Positions 6,001 to 11,279 of a DNA stretch of 11,279 nt are shown in pieces; positions within the stretch are counted from its first letter, which is position 1, and each line of letters starts with the position of its first letter. The translations under genes were made by a program, and so were the position numbers. Source of the stretch: Methanobacteriota archaeon (lineage in GTDB: Archaea > Thermoplasmatota > Poseidoniia > Poseidoniales > Poseidoniaceae). A model generated the notes under the pieces. The model saw only the letters and a list, made by a program, of their open reading frames with translations, made no database searches and was not told the origin of the DNA. The DNA is taken from the NCBI GenBank assembly GCA_002726395.1, contig PBTA01000005.1:1-11279 (forward strand), written 5' to 3'.

Positions 6001-8765
6001 TTAAATCCAGAACCAAATGATCCAAGATACTTGTTACCTGAATATGCACTGCTATCCAAAACCGAGAATCCTGCTAACTCCCATCTTAGAGCGTCAGGTA
6101 TGAGATTGTAGATAGTTTCATCGATGTCATCCTCACCATCATCTGTGCCGGGTATTGCAGAATCTAATCCATAAGTGAATTGTTGTCCACCTACTAGCAA
6201 AATAATCAACAATATTGCAGAGAAAGAAGGAGTCCTCCATACTGCTTTTCTAGCACCAGCAATTCTGTCTGCTGGAGTCCTGATTCCGAATTTTTTCCAC
6301 GCCTTTACCAAACCACGGAAATTAGCTTTATTCCATAGCGCAACTATTCCCCATGCACCAAGTACTGCTACGGCAGGAGTAGCGTTAAACATGAATCTTG
6401 CAGCAGTCCAGGACATGTAGGTAGCGGTAAAAATCCATATTCCAAAGAACAGGTGTGATTGATTCTTATTTCTAAATGTCGACCAAAGTGCATAGAATCC
6501 CATGGCTAGTGCAAGTACCAATACAATAGGTCCCAACTGGGCAAATAACTGACCACGGGCTGGTGGATTAGCCTCAGCAACTGTTCCAAAAATCTTGGTC
6601 TTGCTGAAGTATCCACTTCCTGTGAACAGAACATCCCATGCATTGCTAAATTCTAGTTGCTTCAGAACAAACAATATGGTAAAGAATATAGTTGCTGCCA
6701 CAAACAGAGTTCCCAAAACAAGTAGCCATGGTTTGTCTCTAAATCCGGTGGTAACGTAGGCAATCGCTAATGTGAATCCTAGGACGAACAAGAATGGTTG
6801 TAATCCAGTGCCGTCTAAAACAAGGTTCATTTGCGGGTGTGCGTAGAATGGTAATGCCATTAGAAGATTGGCAAACAACATTGCTAAGAACAACGAATTG
6901 AGTGAGGTAGAATCTTTTCTTCGGAACATGTTGAGGGCTACCTGAGCGAAGTATGCCAGGAATAGTATGCTTGGACCGACAACGAAACCTTTCCAAGCCA
7001 ACGAGGCGATACCAAAAGAAACCCCAGCAAGTACGGCAAATGCCATAGCAGGCCTACGCTCTCTTGCTATTACTCCATAAGAGTTCAAAATCGATGTGAT
7101 TCTTGGCGAAGAGGTTCTAGTTAAACGATCATTGCTGGAATACTTGATGGCTTTGAACCAAAACATGAATCCCATTGAAATGAATAGCATTACGAAGGCA
7201 TCGTGGTCTGCAAGCGCCCAAGTAGAGTGAGAAACGTGAGCTGGCATGAAGGCAATTAACCAAGCAGCCACTACTCCGGTAGATTTGCCGAAGTTGTCCT
7301 TGGCGATGGTAGCAATTGGGAATATGGTAAGTGCACCGTATATTGCTGGCAGTCCTAGTATAGCATACCAAACTGCGTCATTACCAAGCATTGGTTCCAG
7401 AATCATTGCCAATAGGGCAATTGACCAGGTAAACAACGGTGGACGTGGATTGACACCACCTAGTGGATAAGCACGATCTGCGTCAAAAATCAGGTGTGCA
7501 TTATTGGCTATGATATAATCAACAACACGCTTCATGTACCATGGGTCAGACCCTCCAGTCATGTCCCAGTCGCCAGTTCCTACAGCATTCATTGATGGAA
7601 CAATGTACCATTGAATTCTGATTACCAGTCCGAAAAAGAAAGCCATACCAATCATCAAACTAGACCAGTGAGCATCCCAGAATTTTCTAGCGCCACTGAC
7701 TTCATGATCATCTAAATTTGCCCAGCCACCGTATTTCTCGTGAGTTGAAATCATGTATATTCCAACACAGATAAAGAACGTGAAACCAAGCCAGATTAGC
7801 GAGCCCCAAGTACCTTCAAGTTGCTCGGACTCCCAAATTCCTGCTTCGTACCATGCAGACACTATGTATAGTGCCCACATTGAACCAATAAACATTGAAC
7901 GAGTATACCACTTTTCTGCTGCCATTCCAGCAACGACCATCGCCACCATACCAGTAAAGAAAGCACCCCAGAAGCCAAAATGACCGTGATAGCCGTCTGC
8001 GTCTGTGACGCCCAGTTTATCTGCCATAGAGACCGCATCAAAATGATACAGGCTACCGACATGTGCTAGAATCCAAACTGCTGCAGCGATTTGCAATGGT
8101 AGAGTTGATTTGTTGTAAGATCCTTCATGTTGCGCAATCTTAGAGAACCAACCCTCTTCTCCTGCTGGGTTTAATGTGCCCCTGGAGAGTACTGCTGCGA
8201 GTAAACCAAGTACAACAAATATCGTCAAATAACTGAAAAATACATAGCCTAATGCTTGTCTTTGGAGGTTTAGTGTGTCTTTTAGCGAACCATCTGCAAA
8301 GGTATACAGAGTATCTAAATCGCTGTTGTATGAACCAACAGCAACCATACCGACATTAATTCCCATAACAGCAAATGTAAGCATTGTGGCAAATTCATGA
8401 CGTCCTCTTGAATCAAACAAAAATACACCAAAGGCAACTACTAGAAATTGTAGAGCCACAAATGCACCTTGGTCAGTCAAGTGAATAATAGCTTGATGAC
8501 CAATCATTGCTGCACCCAATGTTGCTAGAGAAAGAGCCGAGGAAGAGAGTTTTACGGCACCATTATCTCTGACAACTCTTGGGGTGATACCCAAGGTAGC
8601 CGCTACTGCAACAAGCAGCATCGGTGTCATATTTTCTAGGTTTAGGTCGAAGTCAAATCCTGCGACCATAATTGCTGCGATTGCCAGCATTACTGCAAGG
8701 GGCGCTATTAGCCACCCAAGCATTGGTGCTGGAGAGTTTCGCAATGTTGTTGTTTTCTCTTCCAT
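1..8765 (-). CDS. aglB: Giant AglB/Stt3-type oligosaccharyltransferase with N-terminal membrane extension and modular ectodomain (3' end outside window)
   Basis: The protein is expected to transfer a dolichol-linked glycan to Asn in N-x-S/T sequons on the outer face of the membrane. I read the frame triplet by triplet from 8765 to position 3 and found no stop, giving at least 2,921 residues; typical archaeal AglB has roughly 600-1,000. The ATG at 8763-8765 is the only plausible start: an in-frame stop lies at 8823-8825, no ATG, GTG or TTG intervenes, and GAGGG sits 7 nt upstream. Stt3 motifs occur in the family order: D407-P-W-Y in the first external loop, D520-H-D522, T728-V-A-E731, R790, and W951-W-D-Y-G955. 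After these come IRYFAID (about 1222) and VKIMKYYSGA (about 1398), matching the end of the archaeal soluble domain. Residues 1-365 and about 1490-2921 fall outside the usual family architecture. The C-terminus is not visible, so any membrane anchor or sorting signal is unknown. Function is confident; substrate and the roles of the extensions are inference. Confidence 0.93.
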   Translation of the reverse strand, partial: MEEKTTTLRNSPAPMLGWLIAPLAVMLAIAAIMVAGFDFDLNLENMTPMLLVAVAATLGITPRVVRDNGAVKLSSSALSLATLGAAMIGHQAIIHLTDQGAFVALQFLVVAFGVFLFDSRGRHEFATMLTFAVMGINVGMVAVGSYNSDLDTLYTFADGSLKDTLNLQRQALGYVFFSYLTIFVVLGLLAAVLSRGTLNPAGEEGWFSKIAQHEGSYNKSTLPLQIAAAVWILAHVGSLYHFDAVSMADKLGVTDADGYHGHFGFWGAFFTGMVAMVVAGMAAEKWYTRSMFIGSMWALYIVSAWYEAGIWESEQLEGTWGSLIWLGFTFFICVGIYMISTHEKYGGWANLDDHEVSGARKFWDAHWSSLMIGMAFFFGLVIRIQWYIVPSMNAVGTGDWDMTGGSDPWYMKRVVDYIIANNAHLIFDADRAYPLGGVNPRPPLFTWSIALLAMILEPMLGNDAVWYAILGLPAIYGALTIFPIATIAKDNFGKSTGVVAAWLIAFMPAHVSHSTWALADHDAFVMLFISMGFMFWFKAIKYSSNDRLTRTSSPRITSILNSYGVIARERRPAMAFAVLAGVSFGIASLAWKGFVVGPSILFLAYFAQVALNMFRRKDSTSLNSLFLAMLFANLLMALPFYAHPQMNLVLDGTGLQPFLFVLGFTLAIAYVTTGFRDKPWLLVLGTLFVAATIFFTILFVLKQLEFSNAWDVLFTGSGYFSKTKIFGTVAEANPPARGQLFAQLGPIVLVLALAMGFYALWSTFRNKNQSHLFFGIWIFTATYMSWTAARFMFNATPAVAVLGAWGIVALWNKANFRGLVKAWKKFGIRTPADRIAGARKAVWRTPSFSAILLIILLVGGQQFTYGLDSAIPGTDDGEDDIDETIYNLIPDALRWELAGFSVLDSSAYSGNKYLGSFGSGFNDYGWNSAYDWMTQQDAQMDYSQRPAFVSWWDYGFQALDTGQHPSVSDNFQSGIPASGNMLLARNQADLISMFTWQLATGDLRYNQLNTDDYELTSGFSNIVERHMDSEQYELFETIQEEGDNDKMRSIIDDYAFTVIQTNEASQIQANSENVMASGFHRVDGIADTSTLYYRLYQDGEKVDCDPVVSTSCVDGDYSDFSDANTTFNSNVRSGQDSSYKTTHYIFGDYWYTNDLRDEFDSVSTHIHRANTRLALTVQLLNDIMTEPEIVNLYDDLIGMEGYYKVQDYEGLPGDMVERDHEIRYFAIDNRLYPRAGRYTADAAYNGEQPMGIFGAPTILSGQDISTFMDETYETSRGDRSFEMTREEVDEAMVNDFLDQQAGLEIDPLLVQDVRVDHNPAFFDTMLARTYVGYGASSLGVNTEFSNPQPAQHFGIGGTPGSILQNALPMPGAMMNHFVISNWYSEDANDTTFRANTYVKIMKYYSGAEISGQVTMSDDGNPVPGVRLLIERDAFSGEGAEDLDEDTYWIPIGYTDADANGDWSFTAPAGKIRVSAFVGTFDAEPARTSISDGSYMQNLGDMLCDSYESYNSQYNVCLPDETARTIFPVTAVLGNVANMTWLGDSVMNVTGEQANRTTEFTDSMNIQVDSSGISGQLTWTGDESFDGDAIVDTTIKLVNVHQASDDMLLVTTNGSFSTEETRILQGTGEAVFEENGTFESNGLASVVNFVGTFTRSIGDGRTYIANGSWNGTGELTASWIDLNDVLNVNCDVDANDSAVTTMPENETVCLIDDTGDLPVYLIDGLVNANGRFTSAGETILIQEHNGASFEGIGFFEGTGIFNGTGRFVGSGHFSGEMVSPGSFYQTGIVPGEYQALVMFDDGSEVELPETVSVGIEPSFGINLNMPGSLIAGNVTDSSGSPITDLSIFFENVNEENASEVEIKSNETGGYYFGPLHPGAYSFRIDMDGDGYNEIQDVVTVTTDAGVISPISIIPQMFDVDIQLVSPTDGDGEDLLNLSNRNITISSSEIFFSQQYTTDVNGVVSLELIPGNYELTDENSESYVIFTTFTVSEDNLTLDAPFSIATTLNGNLRAYTSELDDSWSSTDKIDNSVVASNLAFKIQSEEFSYSVSTDDDGNFSLLVPGDREYQLIAYSTTLTHGLGIDFSPENVTDYDLSNQYLKETTTVQGALFTYDNKTQWNAEFYDGYNPVVVAKDSSGFEWTIPSEDDGSFVFNVANDNYDIFVDDEFNFTSITGANISDDDVSTTFELVANPQLVDITVSLCVSANDTCQDGLSVFSNFSLIPTIFTQNTYYINSTNQVIENGDYKLSVRPGSYLLSITDYDSDDYSSDFNQFFQTTQIFVDFREDSVTNYNITFSNEWLVSGELLQNDVGAENLEFLLYNENDNAWRSLVTQENGTFAGYVPAGDWVIIVAPKVVENETYLLRAPLMIDSSSANRVNMELNLVPAMEVSFNLTENLTDNPIVDARVTAVSNDGFGNITLQPSNSTGYVYDMLMPGNYSLVLEQISDDRQWIIQDEQQILSENNIDNELHLESIYADVSVQIGGRVYWDINLDNSATPNEYVENVSVVITTADETINETVATDVNGLWSTFVPIRTELNVSMEKSGYVTTYYNSTNSSNLIVEDEAIVESHQITASSVAVSGLVTTNMPDAELQLDGSSITLYPETDNQLSAISLSGTYENGELSWDTTLTPGNWIVVVESQNTNENGGGIAIGYLDANVFDGGEITLEMKSGGWLEINTLWTDIELNQYHAGDNGFETGEDIITNSPVVMVVDVFVGAKWDLTLDADGEAKILLPIGDARITSEFTTNQHHQSLEMNYSTTGLSSIEQGITELVLEYTRKINSDTQITILEDTLRNVTYIETSVLNAQTDDESYKNIEFDVQVDYLGTERSDLLEVSGIVASSQDSELWSIEFYNGTDWVDSVQIDLGVGDAVFNASTNSIDNTTILQARVLLPNMSESISLDDGHKLTIDVSSEQGESS
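552..3420 (-). repeat. Eleven diverged protein modules with a period of about 95 residues
   Basis: A turn motif of the form hydrophobic-P-G-x-Y/W recurs with its Pro (or equivalent) at residues 1789, 1876, 1968, 2062, 2155 (Ala, degenerate), 2251, 2343, 2435, 2533, 2632 and 2736. The intervals are 87, 92, 94, 93, 96, 92, 92, 98, 99 and 104 residues. Examples are VPGEY, HPGAY, IPGNY, VPGDREY, RPGSY, VPAGDW, MPGNY and TPGNW. This is the last-strand turn seen in carboxypeptidase-regulatory-like and SpaA/Cna-B folds. No near-identical DNA repeats are visible, so the duplications are old. Confidence 0.75.
3438..3533 (-). repeat. Short-period G-x-G-x-F beta repeat in the AglB tail
   Basis: Residues 1745-1776 contain about five successive units of the pattern [F]-x-G-x-G-x-F, with alternating Phe and Gly and a period of 6 residues (units such as FEGTGIF and FVGSGHF). 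Looser versions occur upstream near residues 1600-1660. The pattern suggests a short beta-meander or MORN-like or solenoid segment joining the catalytic region to the module array. No function can be assigned. Confidence 0.6.
4557..7670 (-). other. AglB/Stt3 catalytic core (membrane domain plus WWDYG soluble domain)
   Basis: These are residues 366-1403. The membrane part runs to about residue 863 with some 13 hydrophobic segments, as expected for Stt3. Catalytic signatures are D407 (metal-binding Asp of external loop 1), D520-x-D522 at 7200-7208, and TVAE at 728-731 (6573-6584), the T-[IV]-x-E sequon-positioning loop. WWDYG is encoded at 5901-5915 and reads the Ser/Thr of the acceptor sequon. 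The soluble part from 864 to 1403 contains a cysteine pair (C1104 and C1112). The archaeal 'DK' motif after WWDYG is not obvious; the best candidate is D1043-x-x-K1046 followed by I1050. All recognised catalytic residues are intact, so the enzyme is predicted to be active. Confidence 0.9.
7671..8765 (-). other. N-terminal extension of AglB: about ten predicted membrane helices, function unknown
   Basis: These are residues 1-365 of the giant protein, ahead of the segment that looks like Stt3 helix 1 (about 368-388). By eye there are hydrophobic segments near residues 17-36, 46-60, 77-95, 101-117, 124-144, 170-193, 221-240, 261-283, 288-306 and 320-339. Loops are short and contain some acidic and His residues, for example around 237-262. 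I see no motif of flippases, glycosyltransferases or transporters that I could name. In AglB proteins I know, the external-loop Asp lies about 40-50 residues from the N-terminus; here it is D407. The segment is therefore an addition, not a stretched helix 1. It may be a fused partner, such as a glycan-lipid handling or scaffold domain, but nothing in the sequence decides this. Confidence 0.75.
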
Positions 8766-8772
8766 TTTTTTT

Positions 8773-8777
8773 CCCTC
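8773..8777 (-). promoter_or_regulatory. Ribosome-binding site of aglB (GAGGG)
   Basis: On the minus strand GAGGG is followed by seven A residues and then the ATG. GAGG can pair with the CCUC of the archaeal 16S rRNA tail. The same element precedes purD, and it fixes the aglB start. Confidence 0.65.
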
Positions 8778-8792
8778 ATCGGTGTTTCGCGA

Positions 8793-8806
8793 CAGCCGTA
8801 AGGCTG
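8793..8806 (-). other. Small inverted repeat in the aglB leader
   Basis: Perfect 5-bp arms (CAGCC / GGCTG) enclose a 4-base loop, 28 bp upstream of the aglB ATG. If transcription starts at the TATA-like site further upstream, this would form a small leader hairpin. It has no T-run that would suggest a terminator. It may be chance. Confidence 0.3.
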
Positions 8807-8830
8807 GAGCAACTTGCCCACTTTAGAACC

Positions 8831-8840
8831 TCTTTTAATA
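8831..8840 (-). promoter_or_regulatory. Candidate TATA box for aglB
   Basis: The minus-strand sequence TATTAAAAGA matches an archaeal TATA-like box. A start about 26 nt downstream, near 8810, would give a leader of roughly 45 nt carrying the small hairpin and the GAGGG site. Read-through from purD is the alternative. Prediction by eye only. Confidence 0.3.
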
Positions 8841-8889
8841 GTGACGCACGATAGAAGTTTTATCTTTGACTCAGTATAGCGTTTATCCT

Positions 8890-8899
8890 AAGAAAACAA
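8890..8899 (-). terminator. Possible U-rich terminator after purD
   Basis: Immediately after the purD TGA the minus strand reads TTGTTTTCTT, eight T in ten bases with no hairpin. Archaeal transcription often ends at such U-rich tracts. It would partly separate purD from aglB, which lies 135 bp downstream. Confidence 0.35.
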
Positions 8900-8900
8900 G

Positions 8901-10184
8901 TCACCGTTTAGCGTTCAATATTTGACCACCAATATCGGTCCTAAAATGGCCACCCTCTAAGGTAATGGTATTAATTAAATCATAGGCTAAAGTCGCTGCA
9001 CCAGACAATGTTTTTGACATAGCACTACAAGATAAAACCCTGCCGCCATTGGCAATGATTTTGTTTTCTGCTAATTTAGTTCCTGCATGGTTTACCCAAG
9101 AACTTTCTAATGCTATAACGTCCATATTATCAGGAATACCTTCGACAATCCGTCCTTTGACCGGCTGACTTGGATAACCTTCTGAAGCAAGTACAATTGT
9201 CAAGGCATGGGCATGATAAAACTCCACAACCAGTGAAGATAATTTATCCAACGAGGCGCAGTGAAGAATAGTAAACAAATCAGTTTTTATTAACGGCAAT
9301 GTGATTTGACATTCTGGATCGCCAAACCTAACATTAAATTCAACTACGTTGGGGTCACCAGAATCTGTAATCATCAATCCGACATACAACACTCCTCGGT
9401 ACGGAATAGTAAGTTTTGAGAGGTACTCAAACATTGGTTTAACGATTCGCGAAATCACCTTTTGATGCACTGATTTTGTCACGATAGGGGCTGGACAATA
9501 AGCCCCCATGCCACCAGTATTGGGACCTAAATCTCCATCATATGCACGCTTGTGATCTTGACTAGGGGGCAGGCACACAAATCCTGAACCATCCATGACG
9601 ACTAACATGCTAGCTTCTTGGCCGGGTAAAAATTCCTCTAGCAAAACTTTACCGTCGGTTTGGATGGCATTGGTAATGAATTCCTTTGCTTCACTGCGAT
9701 CTGAAGTAACCAGTACACCCTTGCCACCAGCCAGAACATCACGTTTTACAACCCAAGGATATTCTGAAAATAGGTCGAGTGAAGAATCAATATGGGCGGT
9801 GTTATTGAGAATTTTAAAACCTGCAGTTGGTACACCAACCTCACTCATCACCTGCTTTGCATGTAACTTTGACCCTTCTAACTCAGCTAGTTCTGCAACC
9901 GGTCCAAAACACGGTATACTTACCTCGATGAGACGGTCTGCTAATGACTTACAGAGTGGTGCTTCTGGACCGACAACAACTAAATCAATATGAGATTTAA
10001 TACAGAAACCAACTAACGCTTCAATGTCTGTTGGTGAAATATCGATATTGCTGGCAATAGATGCGGTTCCAGCATTGCCAGGGGCGCAATACAACTGCCC
10101 AACCATAACTGAATCATTAAGCGCTAAGCATAGCGAATGCTCTCTGCCACCGCCCCCAACAACCAATACCTTGTGAGCGCCCAT
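8901..10184 (-). CDS. purD: Phosphoribosylamine--glycine ligase (GAR synthetase)
   Basis: This ATP-grasp enzyme catalyses the second step of purine synthesis: phosphoribosylamine + glycine + ATP to glycinamide ribonucleotide, in the cytoplasm. Its 427 residues match the family length of about 420-430. Visible signatures are the N-terminal VLVVGGGGREHS (6-17), the ATP-grasp loop KRDVLAGGKGV (147-157), QDHKRAYDGDLGPNTGGMGAY (209-229), FNVRFGDPECQ (283-293), LASEGYP (332-338), HAGT (366-369), NGGRVLS (379-385) and FRTDIGGQ (414-421). The ATP loop differs slightly from the common KADGLAAGKGV, but its Lys residues and glycines are kept. The start is supported by GAGGG 6 nt upstream. It stands alone rather than in a purine operon: aglB is downstream and carS is divergent. 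Identification is secure. Confidence 0.97.
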   Translation of the reverse strand: MGAHKVLVVGGGGREHSLCLALNDSVMVGQLYCAPGNAGTASIASNIDISPTDIEALVGFCIKSHIDLVVVGPEAPLCKSLADRLIEVSIPCFGPVAELAELEGSKLHAKQVMSEVGVPTAGFKILNNTAHIDSSLDLFSEYPWVVKRDVLAGGKGVLVTSDRSEAKEFITNAIQTDGKVLLEEFLPGQEASMLVVMDGSGFVCLPPSQDHKRAYDGDLGPNTGGMGAYCPAPIVTKSVHQKVISRIVKPMFEYLSKLTIPYRGVLYVGLMITDSGDPNVVEFNVRFGDPECQITLPLIKTDLFTILHCASLDKLSSLVVEFYHAHALTIVLASEGYPSQPVKGRIVEGIPDNMDVIALESSWVNHAGTKLAENKIIANGGRVLSCSAMSKTLSGAATLAYDLINTITLEGGHFRTDIGGQILNAKR

Positions 10185-10190
10185 AGTTAA

Positions 10191-10195
10191 CCCTC
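10191..10195 (-). promoter_or_regulatory. Ribosome-binding site of purD (GAGGG)
   Basis: GAGGG on the minus strand lies 6 nt before the purD ATG. It is the same motif as for aglB and supports the chosen start. Confidence 0.6.
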
Positions 10196-10249
10196 AATGC
10201 TGTCCATTGATAATCTATTTTGCTAAATTCAATGATTGGATTTGTCAAA

Positions 10250-10258
10250 TGTTAAAGG
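10250..10258 (+). promoter_or_regulatory. Candidate TATA box for carS (leaderless transcript)
   Basis: TGTTAAAGG is centred about 26 nt before the ATG at 10280. In archaea that spacing would put transcription initiation at the start codon itself. This fits the absence of any GAGG-type site directly upstream of 10280. The 95-bp region 10185-10279 must also carry the divergent purD promoter, for which I see no clear box. Inference only. Confidence 0.3.
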
Positions 10259-10279
10259 CCTTCAACATAACGCACCTAC

Positions 10280-10957
10280 ATGCAAACAGTCAATGAGGTT
10301 GCCCTAGACATGGGATTACTATCCCTTAGTTTGATGACTTTGTGGCTATATCTACCCGGTTTCTTAGCAAATACATTTGCTATGATGTGGGGTAAATGGC
10401 TGCCGAAAACTGGCTATGGACCATGGCCAATTGATGGTGGTAAAACGATGAAAGATGGCAACAGAATGCTAGGTGACGGTAAAACTTGGAATGGGTTAAT
10501 TGGTGGTTCACTCACCTCGGGATTACTTTGTGTTATTATCGTAGCATCCATGGGTGATGTACCAAATATTGATTCGGTAGAATCTAACATATTTGCTCAC
10601 CCATTGACTGGTTTTGAAGAATCATGGTTCGATATTGGGTCTACCACTGTTTCAGCATTTATTTTAGGTACGTTCTTAGGTTTTGCCTGCCTTGTTGGAG
10701 ACAGTACTGGTTCATTTTTTAAGCGCCGCAGGGGGCTTAAAAGAGAAGGTGACATTTCTTCTAAAGCACCCCTACTAGACACCCTACCGTTTGCCATTAT
10801 GGTATTTTTGTGGGGCCAATTATTCCTAGGTGAGTCCTTGCTTTCACAATCGGAATTGGTTGTACCAATGTTAATTATGGTCGTAATTACCCCAATTCTA
10901 CATCGTTCTTTCAACTTAATTGGATACTACATTGGTTGGAAAGATGTGCCATACTAA
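10280..10957 (+). CDS. carS: CDP-archaeol synthase (CTP:2,3-di-O-geranylgeranylglycerol-phosphate cytidyltransferase)
   Basis: The enzyme makes CDP-archaeol from CTP and unsaturated archaetidic acid, the activated precursor of archaeal phospholipid head-group synthesis, and is membrane-embedded. Seen in the sequence: LYLPGFLAN (23-31) at the end of helix 1, PIDGGKTMKDGNRMLGDGKT (50-69), GDSTGSFFKRRRG (140-152) and a C-terminal TPILHRSFNLIGYYIG (204-219) followed by KDVPY, all in CarS family order. About five hydrophobic segments are visible. At 225 residues it exceeds the usual 170-180, partly through an insertion near 92-120. The family DQLDF motif appears as D167-T-L-P-F. The true start may instead be Met11 (10310): this gives the N-terminus more typical of the family and has a GAGG 11 nt upstream. 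It is divergent from purD. Confidence 0.93.
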   Translation: MQTVNEVALDMGLLSLSLMTLWLYLPGFLANTFAMMWGKWLPKTGYGPWPIDGGKTMKDGNRMLGDGKTWNGLIGGSLTSGLLCVIIVASMGDVPNIDSVESNIFAHPLTGFEESWFDIGSTTVSAFILGTFLGFACLVGDSTGSFFKRRRGLKREGDISSKAPLLDTLPFAIMVFLWGQLFLGESLLSQSELVVPMLIMVVITPILHRSFNLIGYYIGWKDVPY

Positions 10958-10960
10958 AAC

Positions 10961-10970
10961 AATATTTATC
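10961..10970 (+). promoter_or_regulatory. Candidate TATA box for the right-edge gene
   Basis: AATATTTATC lies just after the carS stop codon and would start transcription near 10990, giving a leader of about 30 nt. No U-rich terminator is apparent after carS, so co-transcription is also possible. No ribosome-binding site precedes the downstream ATG. Confidence 0.25.
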
Positions 10971-11018
10971 TAGCCATGAAGGGAAAGGTTTGATGAATAA
11001 CTGCATTTAGTCCGCCAT

Positions 11019-11279
11019 ATGCGTAGAGCAACAATTATTGTAGCATTCTTTATGATTTCAACGATCTTATTCATGCCGACTGGACTTTCACAGCCTCAAA
11101 CAGACGGCACAACACAGGTAATAACGTCTTCAGAGTCATGGGATATAAATTCTGAATTTGACGGTGAGGTTACCGTTACTGAAGGAGCAACACTGACTAT
11201 CAGTGGCGACATTAGTATTGCTACTGGATCCTCTATTGTGGTGGATGAAGGCGCAAACTTAGTGCTCACTGGAGGATTA
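11019..11279 (+). CDS. Secreted beta-repeat protein, N-terminal part (3' end outside window)
   Basis: Only 87 residues are visible and the frame is open at the edge. The ATG at 11019 follows an in-frame stop at 10998 with no other ATG between, and the start is 61 bp after carS. Residues 1-3 are M-R-R, followed by a hydrophobic stretch (about 4-19) and a polar segment from about 24: a typical Sec signal peptide. The mature part alternates short hydrophobic strands with Gly and Thr. Two units, EGATLTISG (55-63) and EGANLVLTG (77-85), are spaced 22 residues apart, like rungs of a beta-helix or similar solenoid. I do not recognise the family. It may be a surface or extracellular protein and a possible acceptor for AglB, but the window shows only one near-terminal region and no catalytic motif. 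Confidence 0.75.
   Translation, partial: MRRATIIVAFFMISTILFMPTGLSQPQTDGTTQVITSSESWDINSEFDGEVTVTEGATLTISGDISIATGSSIVVDEGANLVLTGGL

Noticed and set aside
8766..8900. RNA gene or riboswitch between purD and aglB
   Set aside because: The 135 bp contain only a 5-bp hairpin, a T-rich stretch and a TATA-like box. No tRNA or known riboswitch fold is apparent.
9595..9993. Plus-strand open frame of 132 codons antisense to purD
   Set aside because: purD is a complete, well-conserved gene. The antisense product has no domain-like features and is explained by purD codon composition.
10597..10914. Minus-strand open frame of 105 codons antisense to carS
   Set aside because: It lies fully within the conserved carS frame, and its translation shows no family motif.
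10976..11010. ATG codons at 10976 and 10993 before the right-edge gene
   Set aside because: Both frames stop within a few codons. Only the ATG at 11019 opens a signal peptide and a long frame.

Overview
This looks like archaeal chromosome, AT-rich by eye. The evidence is an AglB/Stt3-type oligosaccharyltransferase core, a CDP-archaeol synthase (CarS, needed only for archaeal ether lipids), and GAGG ribosome-binding sites with little spacing. The mix of an archaeal core with very large secreted or surface proteins rich in beta repeats suggests marine Euryarchaeota, perhaps Poseidoniales (Marine Group II). That placement is inference, because no rRNA or other marker is present.

Layout: Positions 1-8765, minus strand, are one uninterrupted reading frame of at least 2,921 codons that leaves the window at the left edge before its stop. 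From the N-terminus it encodes (a) about 365 residues forming roughly ten membrane helices with no motif I recognise, (b) a full AglB/Stt3 glycosyltransferase core with its catalytic motifs and WWDYG, and (c) an ectodomain of more than 1,500 residues. The ectodomain holds a short-period G-x-G-x-F segment, then eleven beta-sandwich-like modules repeating about every 95 residues. It also carries about 40 N-x-S/T sequons and four close cysteine pairs. Upstream on the same strand, 135 bp away, is purD (8901-10184). A 95-bp divergent intergenic region separates it from carS (10280-10957, plus strand). At the right edge a secreted beta-repeat protein begins (11019 onward, plus strand).

How the genes relate: CarS activates archaeol for membrane lipid synthesis. 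AglB moves lipid-linked glycans onto asparagines of proteins outside the membrane. The right-edge protein has a signal peptide and so is a possible surface or secreted product. All three are cell-envelope functions. PurD (purine synthesis) has no evident link to them.

The exceptional feature is the giant oligosaccharyltransferase. It is extended at both ends, and its own extracellular tail is crowded with the sequons its catalytic domain would recognise. That suggests a glycosyltransferase fused to its own glycoprotein substrate, or to a surface stalk.
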